DNA from: Saturnia japonica
Lineage: Eukaryota > Arthropoda > Insecta > Lepidoptera > Saturniidae
Length of the DNA stretch: 64,000 nt
Direction of reading: 5' to 3'
Assembly (NCBI GenBank): GCA_033032175.1
Contig: CM065308.1
Location: 18,533,590-18,597,589, forward strand
The notes under the pieces were generated by a model. It was not told where the DNA came from and made no database searches. It was given only the letters and a program-made list of their open reading frames with translations. Below, in pieces: positions 55,757 through 64,000 of this stretch (position 1 is its first letter; each line of letters opens with the position of its first letter). The position numbers and the translations under genes were made by a program.

Positions 55757-56028
55757 TGCCTTCTGACTCTTCGTAAAGAGATATTAGGCGTTCCTTTATG
55801 ACGGTGTACCGGTTCTCGGCTGGTTGATCGTAGAGAATATCGCAGATTTGTTCAATATCTTCCTTTTCTATCTGTCCGATGACTTTCGCTCTTCTTGAGA
55901 TCATGGATGGCGGCTTCGTAAGCGATGAACTATAGACGTGGACGATCTAGCCAAAATGGTGGTACACGTATAGACAGTGCAATACCGGCGACTTCTTAGC
56001 TTGGAACGGAGGATTCTTGAACTGCCAT
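55757..56028 (-). pseudogene. gag: Gag N-terminal fragment, truncated
   Basis: ATG at 56026-56028 opens MAVQESSVPS, stop, EVAGIALSIRVPPFWLDRPR, a second stop, then FIAYEAAIHDLKK. The VPPFW-x-DRPRLWF-x-YEA pattern is the start of Gag in an abundant insect gypsy lineage. In another frame it continues EDIEQICDILYDQPAENRY, VIKERLISLYEESE, again a conserved Gag segment. About 40 residues between these blocks are missing, so there is an internal deletion plus frameshift and two stops. Inactive. Confidence 0.75.
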
Positions 56029-56049
56029 GTTTTCCTTGTGTTCTTGTAA

Positions 56050-56058
56050 GGGTCACCA
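56050..56058 (-). other. Primer-binding site TGGTGACCC
   Basis: TGGTGACCC one base inside the LTR, as in many insect gypsy elements. The primer tRNA is not assigned here. Confidence 0.6.
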
Positions 56059-56059
56059 C

Positions 56060-56142
56060 TGTAGGAACTTGGTTGGTACTGTATTGTATCTTCATTACCT
56101 GAACACATCTTTTATTTATATAATATAAACCAAGTTCCTACA
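56060..56142 (-). repeat. 83-bp LTR with 15-bp perfect inverted ends
   Basis: TGTAGGAACTTGGTT...AACCAAGTTCCTACA. In element orientation it contains TATATAAATAAAAG, which can serve as TATA box and/or AATAAA. The next base inward starts the primer-binding site, which supports its identity as a 5' LTR. Confidence 0.75.
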
Positions 56143-56936
56143 AGAGTATACCTCCGATACGTGATTTGATTGACGAAAACATCGTAAATAATTTATTTGA
56201 AATTTCTTGTCTACTTCCTTCTGCAGCTGATTAACCCTTTGGCACCCTTACGTCACACAAATGTATGTAAAATTGGCATATACGCCATCCCCGGGATCAA
56301 AGTTATCATTAGTTTTGTCTTTCTACAACATAAAACGTTTGAATAGTTAATAAATTTGTAAAATTAAACTATTTCTTGTACGTGACTTTCATTGTTTCAA
56401 TTAGAATAATAAATTAAACACAACACATTGATTGATGAATACAGATTTAATTTAACCCACTCGTCATTTACGAAACTCACATACTCATTACTTAAATAAT
56501 GCACATACTGATAATAATAGTTTTCAATATTTAGTAGATACCATTTACTAAAAATCTACTTGTTTTATAAATAATAGTATTTTCTTCAATATTTAGTCAA
56601 TATGATTTACTAAAAATGTACTACATATTTTTTATAAGTAATAGTATTTTCTTTAGAATAATATAAAACACGATTCACTTAGTTTAATCCACTGTGCGCT
56701 GTATTAGTAAAAACAAAATAAATTAAAACAGAAATGTTAATAAAAGAAAAATCGCAAAATTAGTGTTACAGTATTCGTACAAAACACGAATGTAAAACAT
56801 TTAAATTACAACATAGCCTTTTATTAACACATTTAGTTGAACTAACCGGGGACCTAAACGTTACAATACGGTCGTCTGATGAACACCGTCCCCAAACTGT
56901 AAGTAACGTCACACTAACAAATGCTCCGTCGTTAGA
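56143..56936. other. Unassigned AT-rich region
   Basis: TTAACCCTTTGGCACCC near 56230 resembles a piggyBac-type TTAA end, but no matching second end was found. Two similar blocks around TTTCAATATTTAGTAGATAC (56521) and CTTCAATATTTAGTCAATAT (56583) form a short local direct repeat. Confidence 0.3.
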
Positions 56937-56939
56937 TTA

Positions 56940-57062
56940 ACTGCTGAATTAATAGCTGTTTTGTCCACTCAGACCGTCAACCGTCGCGAGATTTATGAGT
57001 TCGGACCGCAAGCGATGCGATACTTGCTAGTTTTGTAACTATATCTTAACGGAGACGAGCAT
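56940..57062 (+). repeat. Repeat family G (copy 2)
   Basis: Counterpart of 54893-55000; see there. Confidence 0.55.
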
Positions 57063-57144
57063 AGAGTGATTAAAAATATTGTCAAAAATCATAAAGAGTG
57101 TCTCCACCCACCTGATTGTCCCGAATACATGTAGGACAGTGATT

Positions 57145-57265
57145 TATAAATAAATGTATATTATTAAATGTAAAAGTACGAGTGTACATATGTTTGCCAA
57201 TCAATCACGCTCAAACAGTTGTATGTATCCTAATGAAATTTGGTAGAAAACGATTATGTTCTTTG
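57145..57265 (+). mobile_element. Family B repeat fragment
   Basis: TGTATATTATTAAATGTAAA, GTACATATGTTTGCCAATCA ATCACGC and CCTAATGAAATTTGGTAG follow the block order of 53785-53890. Confidence 0.5.
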
Positions 57266-59264
57266 TAAGTTTATTTTATAATGATATAAGAAATTTCCTT
57301 TCGACTTCGTACTCGTTTTCTTTAAAATTAAACAACTGCCACATGGCAACTCACGCATGCCATCTGATGTAAAATAATTGTATTATTCAGAAACTTTCGA
57401 AGGTATTCGCACAACTATTTGCCAATGTTTCTTCGCAATCAGATGATGTTTATAGGAAAGTATACGAGAAACACAAATAACTTAATTTACATATTCAGCT
57501 GGTGTATTATTTTCTCGAAGACATCTAAATTGACTGTAAAAAAATCGTTATTAAATGTCATTACGTTCAAACAAATGAATTAAGTCACATACACCAGCTG
57601 GTCATAAATAAAACCAAGATTTAAAAAATATAATTAAATATATAAGCACATAAAATTCTTGAAAACTTACAAAAATTTCCAACAAGAGCAATAACGTTTC
57701 ATAAAAGAACACAGAATATTAAACGTTAAAACGTAATTAAACATCCACTGCGGGCCAATGAGCTCTCCAATTCTTCCTAAGAATCGTTGAAAAGAGATAG
57801 CGTTAAAGAATTAAGATCTTTTTTTTCTCCTACATTCATTCCACTGAACGGTATCCAGTTTCGCTCGAAGTCTGCGCAAACCTTTCAAGTTTTAACTATT
57901 TACGGGTTTTAAAGAGGTTACGATTCCGTGGCGTGGAAGTCATTTATGATTAATTAAAACAGTTACAAAGTTTACTATGTCGGCTTTAAGGCTAACCACT
58001 TTTTTGGTAAAAATTTCTTGAGATGTATTTACATTAATAAATCTGTTCTGGCCTATTATTCAATGTAAATTTCCTTACAGGTATCTACGTACAATGTGAC
58101 TTTATTTTTTTGTCCGTTTATCTCTTGTATGTCCGAATTTAACTCTAAAACGACTTGACCGATTTTGATTAAAACACTTGACACAGGAAGTATAATATAT
58201 CGTTCCGCAACTAATAGGTAAGGTATAACAATTTTATCAGTAATTTTTTTAGAAATTGTAAAGAAATAATTCAATTTTTATTCATTCTCATCCGATGTTA
58301 ATGAAATTTTGTAAACGGGAAGCATACCTAGGCATACATATTACATTTAAAAAAAAAAGATATTTTATTCAGTTTAGGCTCTAAGATGCCACTTGTGAAT
58401 TCAATACACTACACAACATAACTGCAATTGAAAAGTTGTAAGAAACTGCAATATTAAAAGTCAGCATCGCTAGTTTTAAAATAAAGTTCGCGTAAAATTT
58501 GTAAGTCACGAAAATTCTCTCAATAAAAGCCAATTAGTAGTAGGCCATAAGAAAAGGAACTCGATACGAATTGTCGTTAGAGAATGTCGCCAACGCACGT
58601 TGACGCCATTCCGCGTCGCATGACGCAGAATTCTACAGTTAAAAACGTACAACTTTTGCCATAACCATTATCACTGCCGCCCGCCCTAACTTTCGGTTGG
58701 TGCAATTTAATAAATTACAGCGATATATCTAAACATTTATTTGATTTACGATTTAATAACTTTTATGTTTAACTATATATTATATATACCCATGGTTTCA
58801 CCCGCCTTAAATTTAATCGACCAACTGCACCCGTGTAACATCGTGTATCGTTGTTCTTACTTCTCGTACTTTGCTACAGCTATCCAGATCGCTAGACGTC
58901 CATGGTTACTACTCCACTACTAAATGTCGTCGCGTGAAGTCATGTAGCGTATAATCTTTTTCAATTAATAAGTTATAAAATGCAAAAGAAAATGTTCGAT
59001 CATTACTAGTAGTTTCAGTGATTTGCGTGTTCAAATAAGCTAATAAACACTCTCTTAAACTTTATAAGATTAAGTATAGATATTTGAAAATATTTTCCGG
59101 TGAATTACTTTATATATATTAAGTGTTAACTGGTGCTTATGACTTTGTTTACGTTAATATAATGTTCCATGGAAACTGCACGTTTTTTGTATTAATATTG
59201 ATTGTTTTATTATAAATTTATCACTACTGTTCAATTTCTATGCAAAAGCCCAGTGATAAGAAAG
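57266..59264. other. Unassigned region with GC-richer islands
   Basis: Repeat-free, less AT-rich patches at 57720-57900 and 58560-58700 (CCAACGCACGTTGACGCCAT, CACTGCCGCCCGCCC) may be conserved non-coding elements. A repeat-like piece at 58110-58200 (ACGACTTGACCGATTTTGAT) resembles the middle of family A. No gene recognised. Confidence 0.3.
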
Positions 59265-59490
59265 CCAGATTAATCTTTGGAAAGTCCTCTACCTACCTGC
59301 CAATGAAAGTTCGTCGAAATTGGTTTAGATGTTTGGTACTTTTGGGACATTTATCCGAAACACCAAACAGATATACAGACAAAAATTTAAAAAACGCGCG
59401 TTTGGGTTATTGTACCTTGCAAATAACCATATGAGCTTATGCTAAAATATTTTTACATTACAAACAGATATTTCAAATTTTATTTATTTG
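59265..59490 (+). mobile_element. Family A fragment (3' part, diverged)
   Basis: CTGCCAATGAAAGTTCGTCG, a shortened CAGATATACAGACAAAAATT block and ACATTACAAACAGATATTTC AAATTTTATTTATTTG follow the order of the family A 3' half. Confidence 0.5.
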
Positions 59491-60254
59491 TACTTTTGAT
59501 ATAATCGGAAATTTGTAAACTTTTAGAAGATGATATATTAGAAAAAATAGGGTTATGAGTTAATCAGTTTTCTCAGGGCTTAGATTGAAACTAATGCAAG
59601 ATAATAGAGCCATATTACCCTTTAAAATGCAACGATAATAATAATTTACTATAGAATTCATAAAATATATTCAAAACATAATATTATACTCAGCATCATC
59701 TGTTTACAAACTTTCGAAATAGAAAGTTTGAGTGTTTTACACAAAATTATTACAGACACATTTTAAAATTTCTCGACGAAGTACTTATAAACAGGCAAAA
59801 TTTATTCTTCGCCTCGTCGTCTCATCTAAATTATGATGCCATTTATAAAACTTGTCAAACTGAACCTAATTGTAACGAAAACTAAACTATATCGAAGGAC
59901 AAACTTAACTTTACCGTTGGAAAACGGTTGTCCCTGTACATCGACATATGCCGCGGTCAGTTTACCAGAAGCATATATCTTTATAATCGCAAAAAATATA
60001 TTAATGTAAACAAATAGCGGGCGGGTTCGGATTCTATATCCAATTGGATGATAAAACACATGATAAGCACATGATGATAAAACTATCACAATAAGTAACT
60101 TTCTGTTTCTCGTTGTTTTGTAATGACATCGACGATCGGTGATGGATTGCAGCTGATCTGTCGAAGGTTGCCGTTGTTTTCAGAAGGTACTATTCTTTCT
60201 ATCATGCACAAAGCTGCCAGAACACACTTTGCCATATAACTATATGATAAAAAT
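59491..60254. other. Unassigned region
   Basis: No gene recognised. The segment 60110-60240 is less AT-rich and repeat-free. Confidence 0.3.
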
Positions 60255-60520
60255 CTCGAGAGCCGTCGTAGGGACCCGGTAGGAATGAACTTCCTTTCGC
60301 TGTAAATTATGTATTATTTAATTAAATAACAAACACTATGAACTAATGGTAGCAAAATTGTATTTAATAATTTATTAATTGAATGTAATGATTACATTTT
60401 TAATTTGTGTATATTTTTATAATAATAAATGATAATAAAATTTTTATTTTCATAACTTTATAAACAAACACTAAAAAAACAGAGGCTGTCATAAGGACTA
60501 CCGACAGAAGTGAAAACTAA
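60255..60520. mobile_element. Family M1 MITE-like element, left end only
   Basis: GTCGTAGGGACCCGGTAGGA ATGAACTTCCTTTCG resembles the left ends at 5480 and 15755; AT-rich interior follows. A convincing inverted right end was not found (GTCATAAGGACTACCGAC near 60487 is a possible remnant). Confidence 0.35.
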
Positions 60521-60814
60521 AAATAATGTAATAACTGTGTTCTTTTTTGAATTTTTTAATCAATTATAAGTTTCATAATTTGTAAACTGCTAATACAGCA
60601 TGTCGGTGACGCGAAATCACAGGGTTTTACCCTTTCAAAAATTAAACACACTTATGATACAGACGAGTATATACAACGTATGGTATATATATGCGTATAC
60701 ATGTACACAGTCCGCTATAATACGTACCGCCAGTATGTCACAAGCGCAATACGCCACGAGCATGTCGAGGTCAACGTTGACGCGAATTCATAAGATTTTC
60801 ATACATACATACAT

Positions 60815-61205
60815 AAATCACGCCTATTTCCCAACGGGGTAGACAGAGACCACGTCCTTCCATCTGCTACGATCCTGGCATACGTCTTTCGCTTCTTCCA
60901 TTCATTAATCTTTTCATGCATGCTCGTAGATTTAGAGTACTCTTGATCTGACCTTTCTTCATAACGTCTTCGATTTGATCGATGAATATTCATCTAAACC
61001 TTTCTCTTCCAACGTTTCTTTTCACACTCGCATTATAAATATGTTTAGTCATTATTCTTTCATTCATCCTCTCAACATGCCCAAACTAATAAGCATCTCT
61101 TTCTCAATCCGTGTGACTATATCTTCAATCCCACCACAAAGTTCTCTTATCACACTATTTCTTTTCCTGTCACTCAATTTCAAACCTAACTCATCAAGTT
61201 TTTCC
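60815..61205 (-). pseudogene. LINE C-terminal fragment (GHVERMNERxMTKHIYNASVKR type)
   Basis: The minus-strand frame reads GHVERMNERIMTKHIYNASV then KRNVGRERFR, a stop, IFIDQIEDVMKKGQIKSTLN and LRACMKRLMN. After a one-base shift it continues EEAKDVCQDRSRWKDVVSVY and PVGK. This is the conserved C-terminal tail of a common moth/butterfly LINE protein, close to the class at 24470 but clearly a different subfamily. The upstream frame (61110-61205) is more decayed. A (CATA)n tract lies at its 3' side (60801-60814). Confidence 0.75.
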
Positions 61206-61904
61206 CTACCAAAAATCACTTATGTAACGCGGTTAAAGAAATTTTCACTTCAAAAATAACTTTATATAAACAATCTTAAATCAGCGGGACTATAACTATC
61301 GGCCACTCGTACTGTACATACAACATTGCGTACAAGTCTGGTCATTACATAGCTAGGCCAATTCGACGACGGTAATAGTTTTGAAAATCCTATAGATGTA
61401 TGTGTTTGTCTCTTTTACCCGTGTAGCTTCCAACCGTCAAATGCGAGATAAGGAAATTTGTTAAAAAAAAAAAAAACAAATAACGCTGCCTTGGTAAGTT
61501 TATGAGTTGTGGCAAACTTTTACATTGCACCATTTCATCGGGTGAAGATTTTTATACGACGCCCCACTCCATTTATTGCTTAAATAAGTAATTCTGTAAG
61601 AAGAATCAGCATAATGTGAGAAGTTTGAATACTTCAAGTTGTTTACTGTACGTTTAACTTTAGGACATCTGTCTCTGATATTTATAATATTGTCTACCTC
61701 ACAATTTTACATGATTATAACTAACAACTGTTCGGATGCATAACAAAAATAAGATAATAAAAGACAGTTGTATCCTATAGAACCTGATTATTATAAAATG
61801 AACGTTAATATAACTCGGCAACTTTTCCACAATAATTGATGTAGTTTATATAGATAATCTTCAATTTTAAATATATCACAATTAATCCTAGCACAGTAAT
61901 CTAC
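61206..61904. other. Unassigned AT-rich region
   Basis: Poly-A tract near 61464-61476. No gene or repeat family recognised. Confidence 0.3.
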
Positions 61905-62228
61905 ATATACGTGAAGCAAAATCATTTCCACCTTTTCAAGCGTATTGCGTGCACGGAAGTCTGTGAAATTTGTTATAATTAAAGTTTATATGGAGAAGGA
62001 GTGCAAAAAGCTATAATTTATCTATAATATCTGTTACTATTATATTAAATTAAATTAATTAATACTGCCATTGTACTTAGACCCCCCCCCCAAAATATTG
62101 ACATTGTCACTCAACGAAAAGTGACAGCAAGTGATGTAGATAATACTCATTGTTTAGGTTCATGAATACTGCAAATGTCAAACAGAAAATAGTCTATGAT
62201 CAATAAGTCGCTGGTCGAATTTCGAGCT
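61905..62228 (-). mobile_element. Interspersed repeat, family C (inverse copy)
   Basis: On the plus strand: ACGTGAAGCAAAATCATTTC, AAGCGTATTGCGTGCACGGA, AATATTGACATTGTCACTCA and TCAAACAGAAAATAGTCTAT, the reverse order and complement of 10735-11092. Contains a run of nine C residues near 62083. Confidence 0.75.
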
Positions 62229-62379
62229 TAGGGCTCAAGTTTGTTATATAAGTGTCAATTTTTGTACGTTCACCTCTGACAACGAAAACATAGGTAAATA
62301 TCCAGATTCGCGTTATAAGTGTTAGGTGTTTACTTTTTAATTATTTTATTAAATATATTGTTATTGTATAGTATAACGA

Positions 62380-62615
62380 ACAGGCATACAGACCACCTTG
62401 TGTTAAGTGGTCACTGCAGCTTACAAGTATTTATAAATAACTTTCGAGGACCTTAATACTTAGGCCAGCGTTGGAGCGCGTAATGCACCCGTGTATGTTA
62501 CCGACCATACATTCTTCAGATCAGAACACAGCAGCGCGGTAATACTACTGTGTTACAGCTGAAATGGGTGTAGCGGTGGACTACCTAACCTTGCACAGGT
62601 TCCATTGACTTAATA
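62380..62615 (+). mobile_element. Probable interspersed repeat (GTGGACTACC...GCACAGG type)
   Basis: GGCATACAGACCACCTTGTG, CTTAGGCCAGCGTTGGAGCG, ACTGTGTTACAGCTGAAATG and GGTGGACTACCTAACCTTGC ACAGG are phrases I recognise from lepidopteran repeats. Single copy in the window. Confidence 0.45.
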
Positions 62616-62637
62616 GTAGTATATTAATAGTTATTAA

Positions 62638-63317
62638 TCTATACTAATATTATAAAGGTGAAGAGTTTGTTTGTTTGTCTGGTTGAACACGATATTCTCG
62701 GGATCTACTGGTTCGAATGGAAAAAATACTTCAGTTTTGGATAGTCCGTTTATCGAGGAAAGCTATAAGCTATAATAACATCACGCTATGATCAATAGGA
62801 GCGAAGCATCAATGAAAAATGTTGGAAAAATGGGCAAATTTTATTTCTTTTGAGAGCTTCCATTGCGTTCGTTGCTTATGTGGTTAAAGTTACGCAAAAA
62901 TAATGTGTGATTAAATTTTTTCTCTAAAAAGGTTCCAAAAAAGTCCAGATATCATTTAAGATTTACTCAATATAACCTTTTTATGGTAATAAAATTTGTT
63001 CTAAAATAATGAATTATTTGCGAAGGTTTTTTTTATACAAGTGGTATTAATTCTTATCGAAATAACCACGTTATTGATCTAAAAAAAATTAATTTTGAAT
63101 AAAATTTCCCTTTACAGTCATTGGTTTAAATGAATATCTTAGGAGATATCATAGTTTTAAAATAACTCAGCAGCAAAATAACACGAGCGCATTTTTATTA
63201 TGCAGAATAATGTGTGAGGCGGGCGGCTCCTAATAATACAGTGATACGGACCCACGCTCTCTCTCTTTCTCTTTCTCTTTCTCTCTCTATGCAGACGAAG
63301 TTGCGCGGGTCAGCTAG
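62638..63317 (+). mobile_element. Helitron-like element, 680 bp, TC...CTAG
   Basis: Begins TCTATACTAATATTATAAAG, preceded by A, and ends GTTGCGCGGGTCAGCTAG, followed by T: TC...CTAG between A and T is the Helitron signature. It shares the GTTTGTTTG start, the ATCACGCTATGATCAATAGG core and the last 30 bp with the 244-bp elements at 39745 and 45104, but has a ~400-bp interior they lack, including a (CT)n-rich tract at about 63257-63287. No Rep/helicase, so it is non-autonomous. Confidence 0.65.
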
Positions 63318-63599
63318 TAGTTAATATTTCCCATACAAACTTTAACATCGCATTTCAAAATTTCCGTTCTTAAATGTTGCCTACAATATAAACTTTAAAA
63401 TTTGAATCGTACATACATACATTATACATATATATATACTTTCTGTGCCCACGATTTTACCCGTGTTCATTTTATGCGACAAACACCGCGCCGCCAACGC
63501 ACCTTTATTGCCTATCATAATTGTTCTCCCTTCCCGCAAGTACATATTATTTTAATTTTTCATTATCTCCCAAACTAAGTATACAAATAATATGATTTA
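63318..63599. other. Unassigned region
   Basis: No gene or repeat recognised; short (TA)n near 63426-63440. Confidence 0.3.
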
Positions 63600-63806
63600 T
63601 ATATAGGCAAAACTTAACTTCATAAAATTGTCTTCATGAAGGAGTAACTTTTGTTGACATACAGATAAACAGACAGACAAAAGTTTAAAATAGTTTTCTT
63701 TTGCTATAGGTACTGTACATACTTTCATATTATGCATTTGGTAAAAAGATGTGATTTTGACTTTACAAACAGAAAGACACTTCAATTTTATTTATTTGTA
63801 TAGGTA
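63600..63806 (+). mobile_element. Family A fragment (3' end)
   Basis: AAACAGACAGACAAAAG, GCTATAGGTACTGTACATAC TTTCATATTATGCATTTGG and GACACTTCAATTTTATTTAT TTGTATAGG: the family A tail. Confidence 0.65.
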
Positions 63807-63849
63807 TAGAAACTGAATATACAGAGAAGTAGACAGCAGTCAATCGCAA

Positions 63850-64000
63850 ACTTAAACGGATCGATAACAAAGAACGATAAAAACAAGGCGAACACTCATC
63901 CGGACGCGGAACGGCATCAGTCGAGTCCACCCCCGGGATCCGGGACTCGGGACTCGTGGCACGGCACTCGTTAATCCGCGTCCCGGGACCGAGAACAATA
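63850..64000. other. GC-rich window edge, possible promoter or exon
   Basis: An abrupt shift to GC-rich sequence (GCGGAACGGCATCAGTCGAG, CCACCCCCGGGATCCGGGAC and repeated CGGGACTCG units at 63940-63956). It contains GCATCAGTCG (63914-63923), an arthropod-initiator-like TCAGTC. Cut off by the window end, so it cannot be interpreted further. Confidence 0.25.

Larger units (their letters stand above)
55430..56142 (-). mobile_element. Truncated Ty3/gypsy-type element with an 83-bp LTR
   Basis: Minus-strand element of which only the 5' LTR, primer-binding site, leader and part of gag remain. It adjoins a family D fragment at its left edge. The 55430-55756 part is GC-rich and I could not assign it; it may be further gag-linker sequence or an unrelated insertion. 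No protease, reverse transcriptase or integrase is present, and no second LTR is seen in the window. Confidence 0.7.

Noticed and set aside
56228..56245. TTAACCCTTTGG as a piggyBac terminal repeat
   Set aside because: No inverted partner ending in TTAA was found within several hundred bases.

Overview
The window looks like non-coding (intergenic or intronic) DNA from an insect nuclear genome, most likely a moth or butterfly. It is very AT-rich, has simple-sequence tracts throughout, and is crowded with decayed interspersed repeats whose style I recognise from Lepidoptera: CTAGCTG...CACGTG elements ending in CACTTCAATTTTATT, TC...CTAG Helitron-like elements, tRNA-headed SINEs and (GTCY)n-carrying elements. 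I found no confident host protein-coding gene and no rRNA, true tRNA or CRISPR array. The only long open frames belong to retrotransposons.

Layout. 0-34.8 kb: scattered transposon debris (C-terminal LINE fragments at 0.25, 24.5 and 32 kb, a reverse-transcriptase pseudogene at 25.0-26.5 kb, SINEs, MITE-like palindromic elements, several GC-richer islands and two weak candidate exons). 34.95-45.67 kb: a tandem direct duplication of a ~5.36 kb unit, the copies differing by roughly 0.3 percent, with both breakpoints inside interspersed repeats and TCTG microhomology at the junction. Each copy carries a textbook TATA + initiator pair, a three-unit 35-bp minisatellite and a Helitron-like element. 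47.85-52.28 kb: a complete but inactivated Ty3/mag-type LTR retrotransposon on the minus strand. Its LTRs are only 71 bp, with a 5-bp target duplication (GGTCG), a primer-binding site fitting tRNA-Leu and a polypurine tract; gag is intact and pol is broken at several places. 53-64 kb: more repeats, including a second very short LTR (83 bp) with a truncated gag, a possible 5S-rRNA-derived SINE, a LINE C-terminus and a 680-bp Helitron-like element. The window ends in a GC-rich stretch that may be the edge of a gene promoter or exon.

Nothing here forms an operon or a working multi-gene system. The parts relate through mobile-element history: LTR and non-LTR machinery supplies enzymes, and the small non-autonomous families are the likely passengers. 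The points most worth following up are the short-LTR retroelements with their specific pol lesions, and the microhomology-flanked tandem duplication, which may be real or an assembly artefact.
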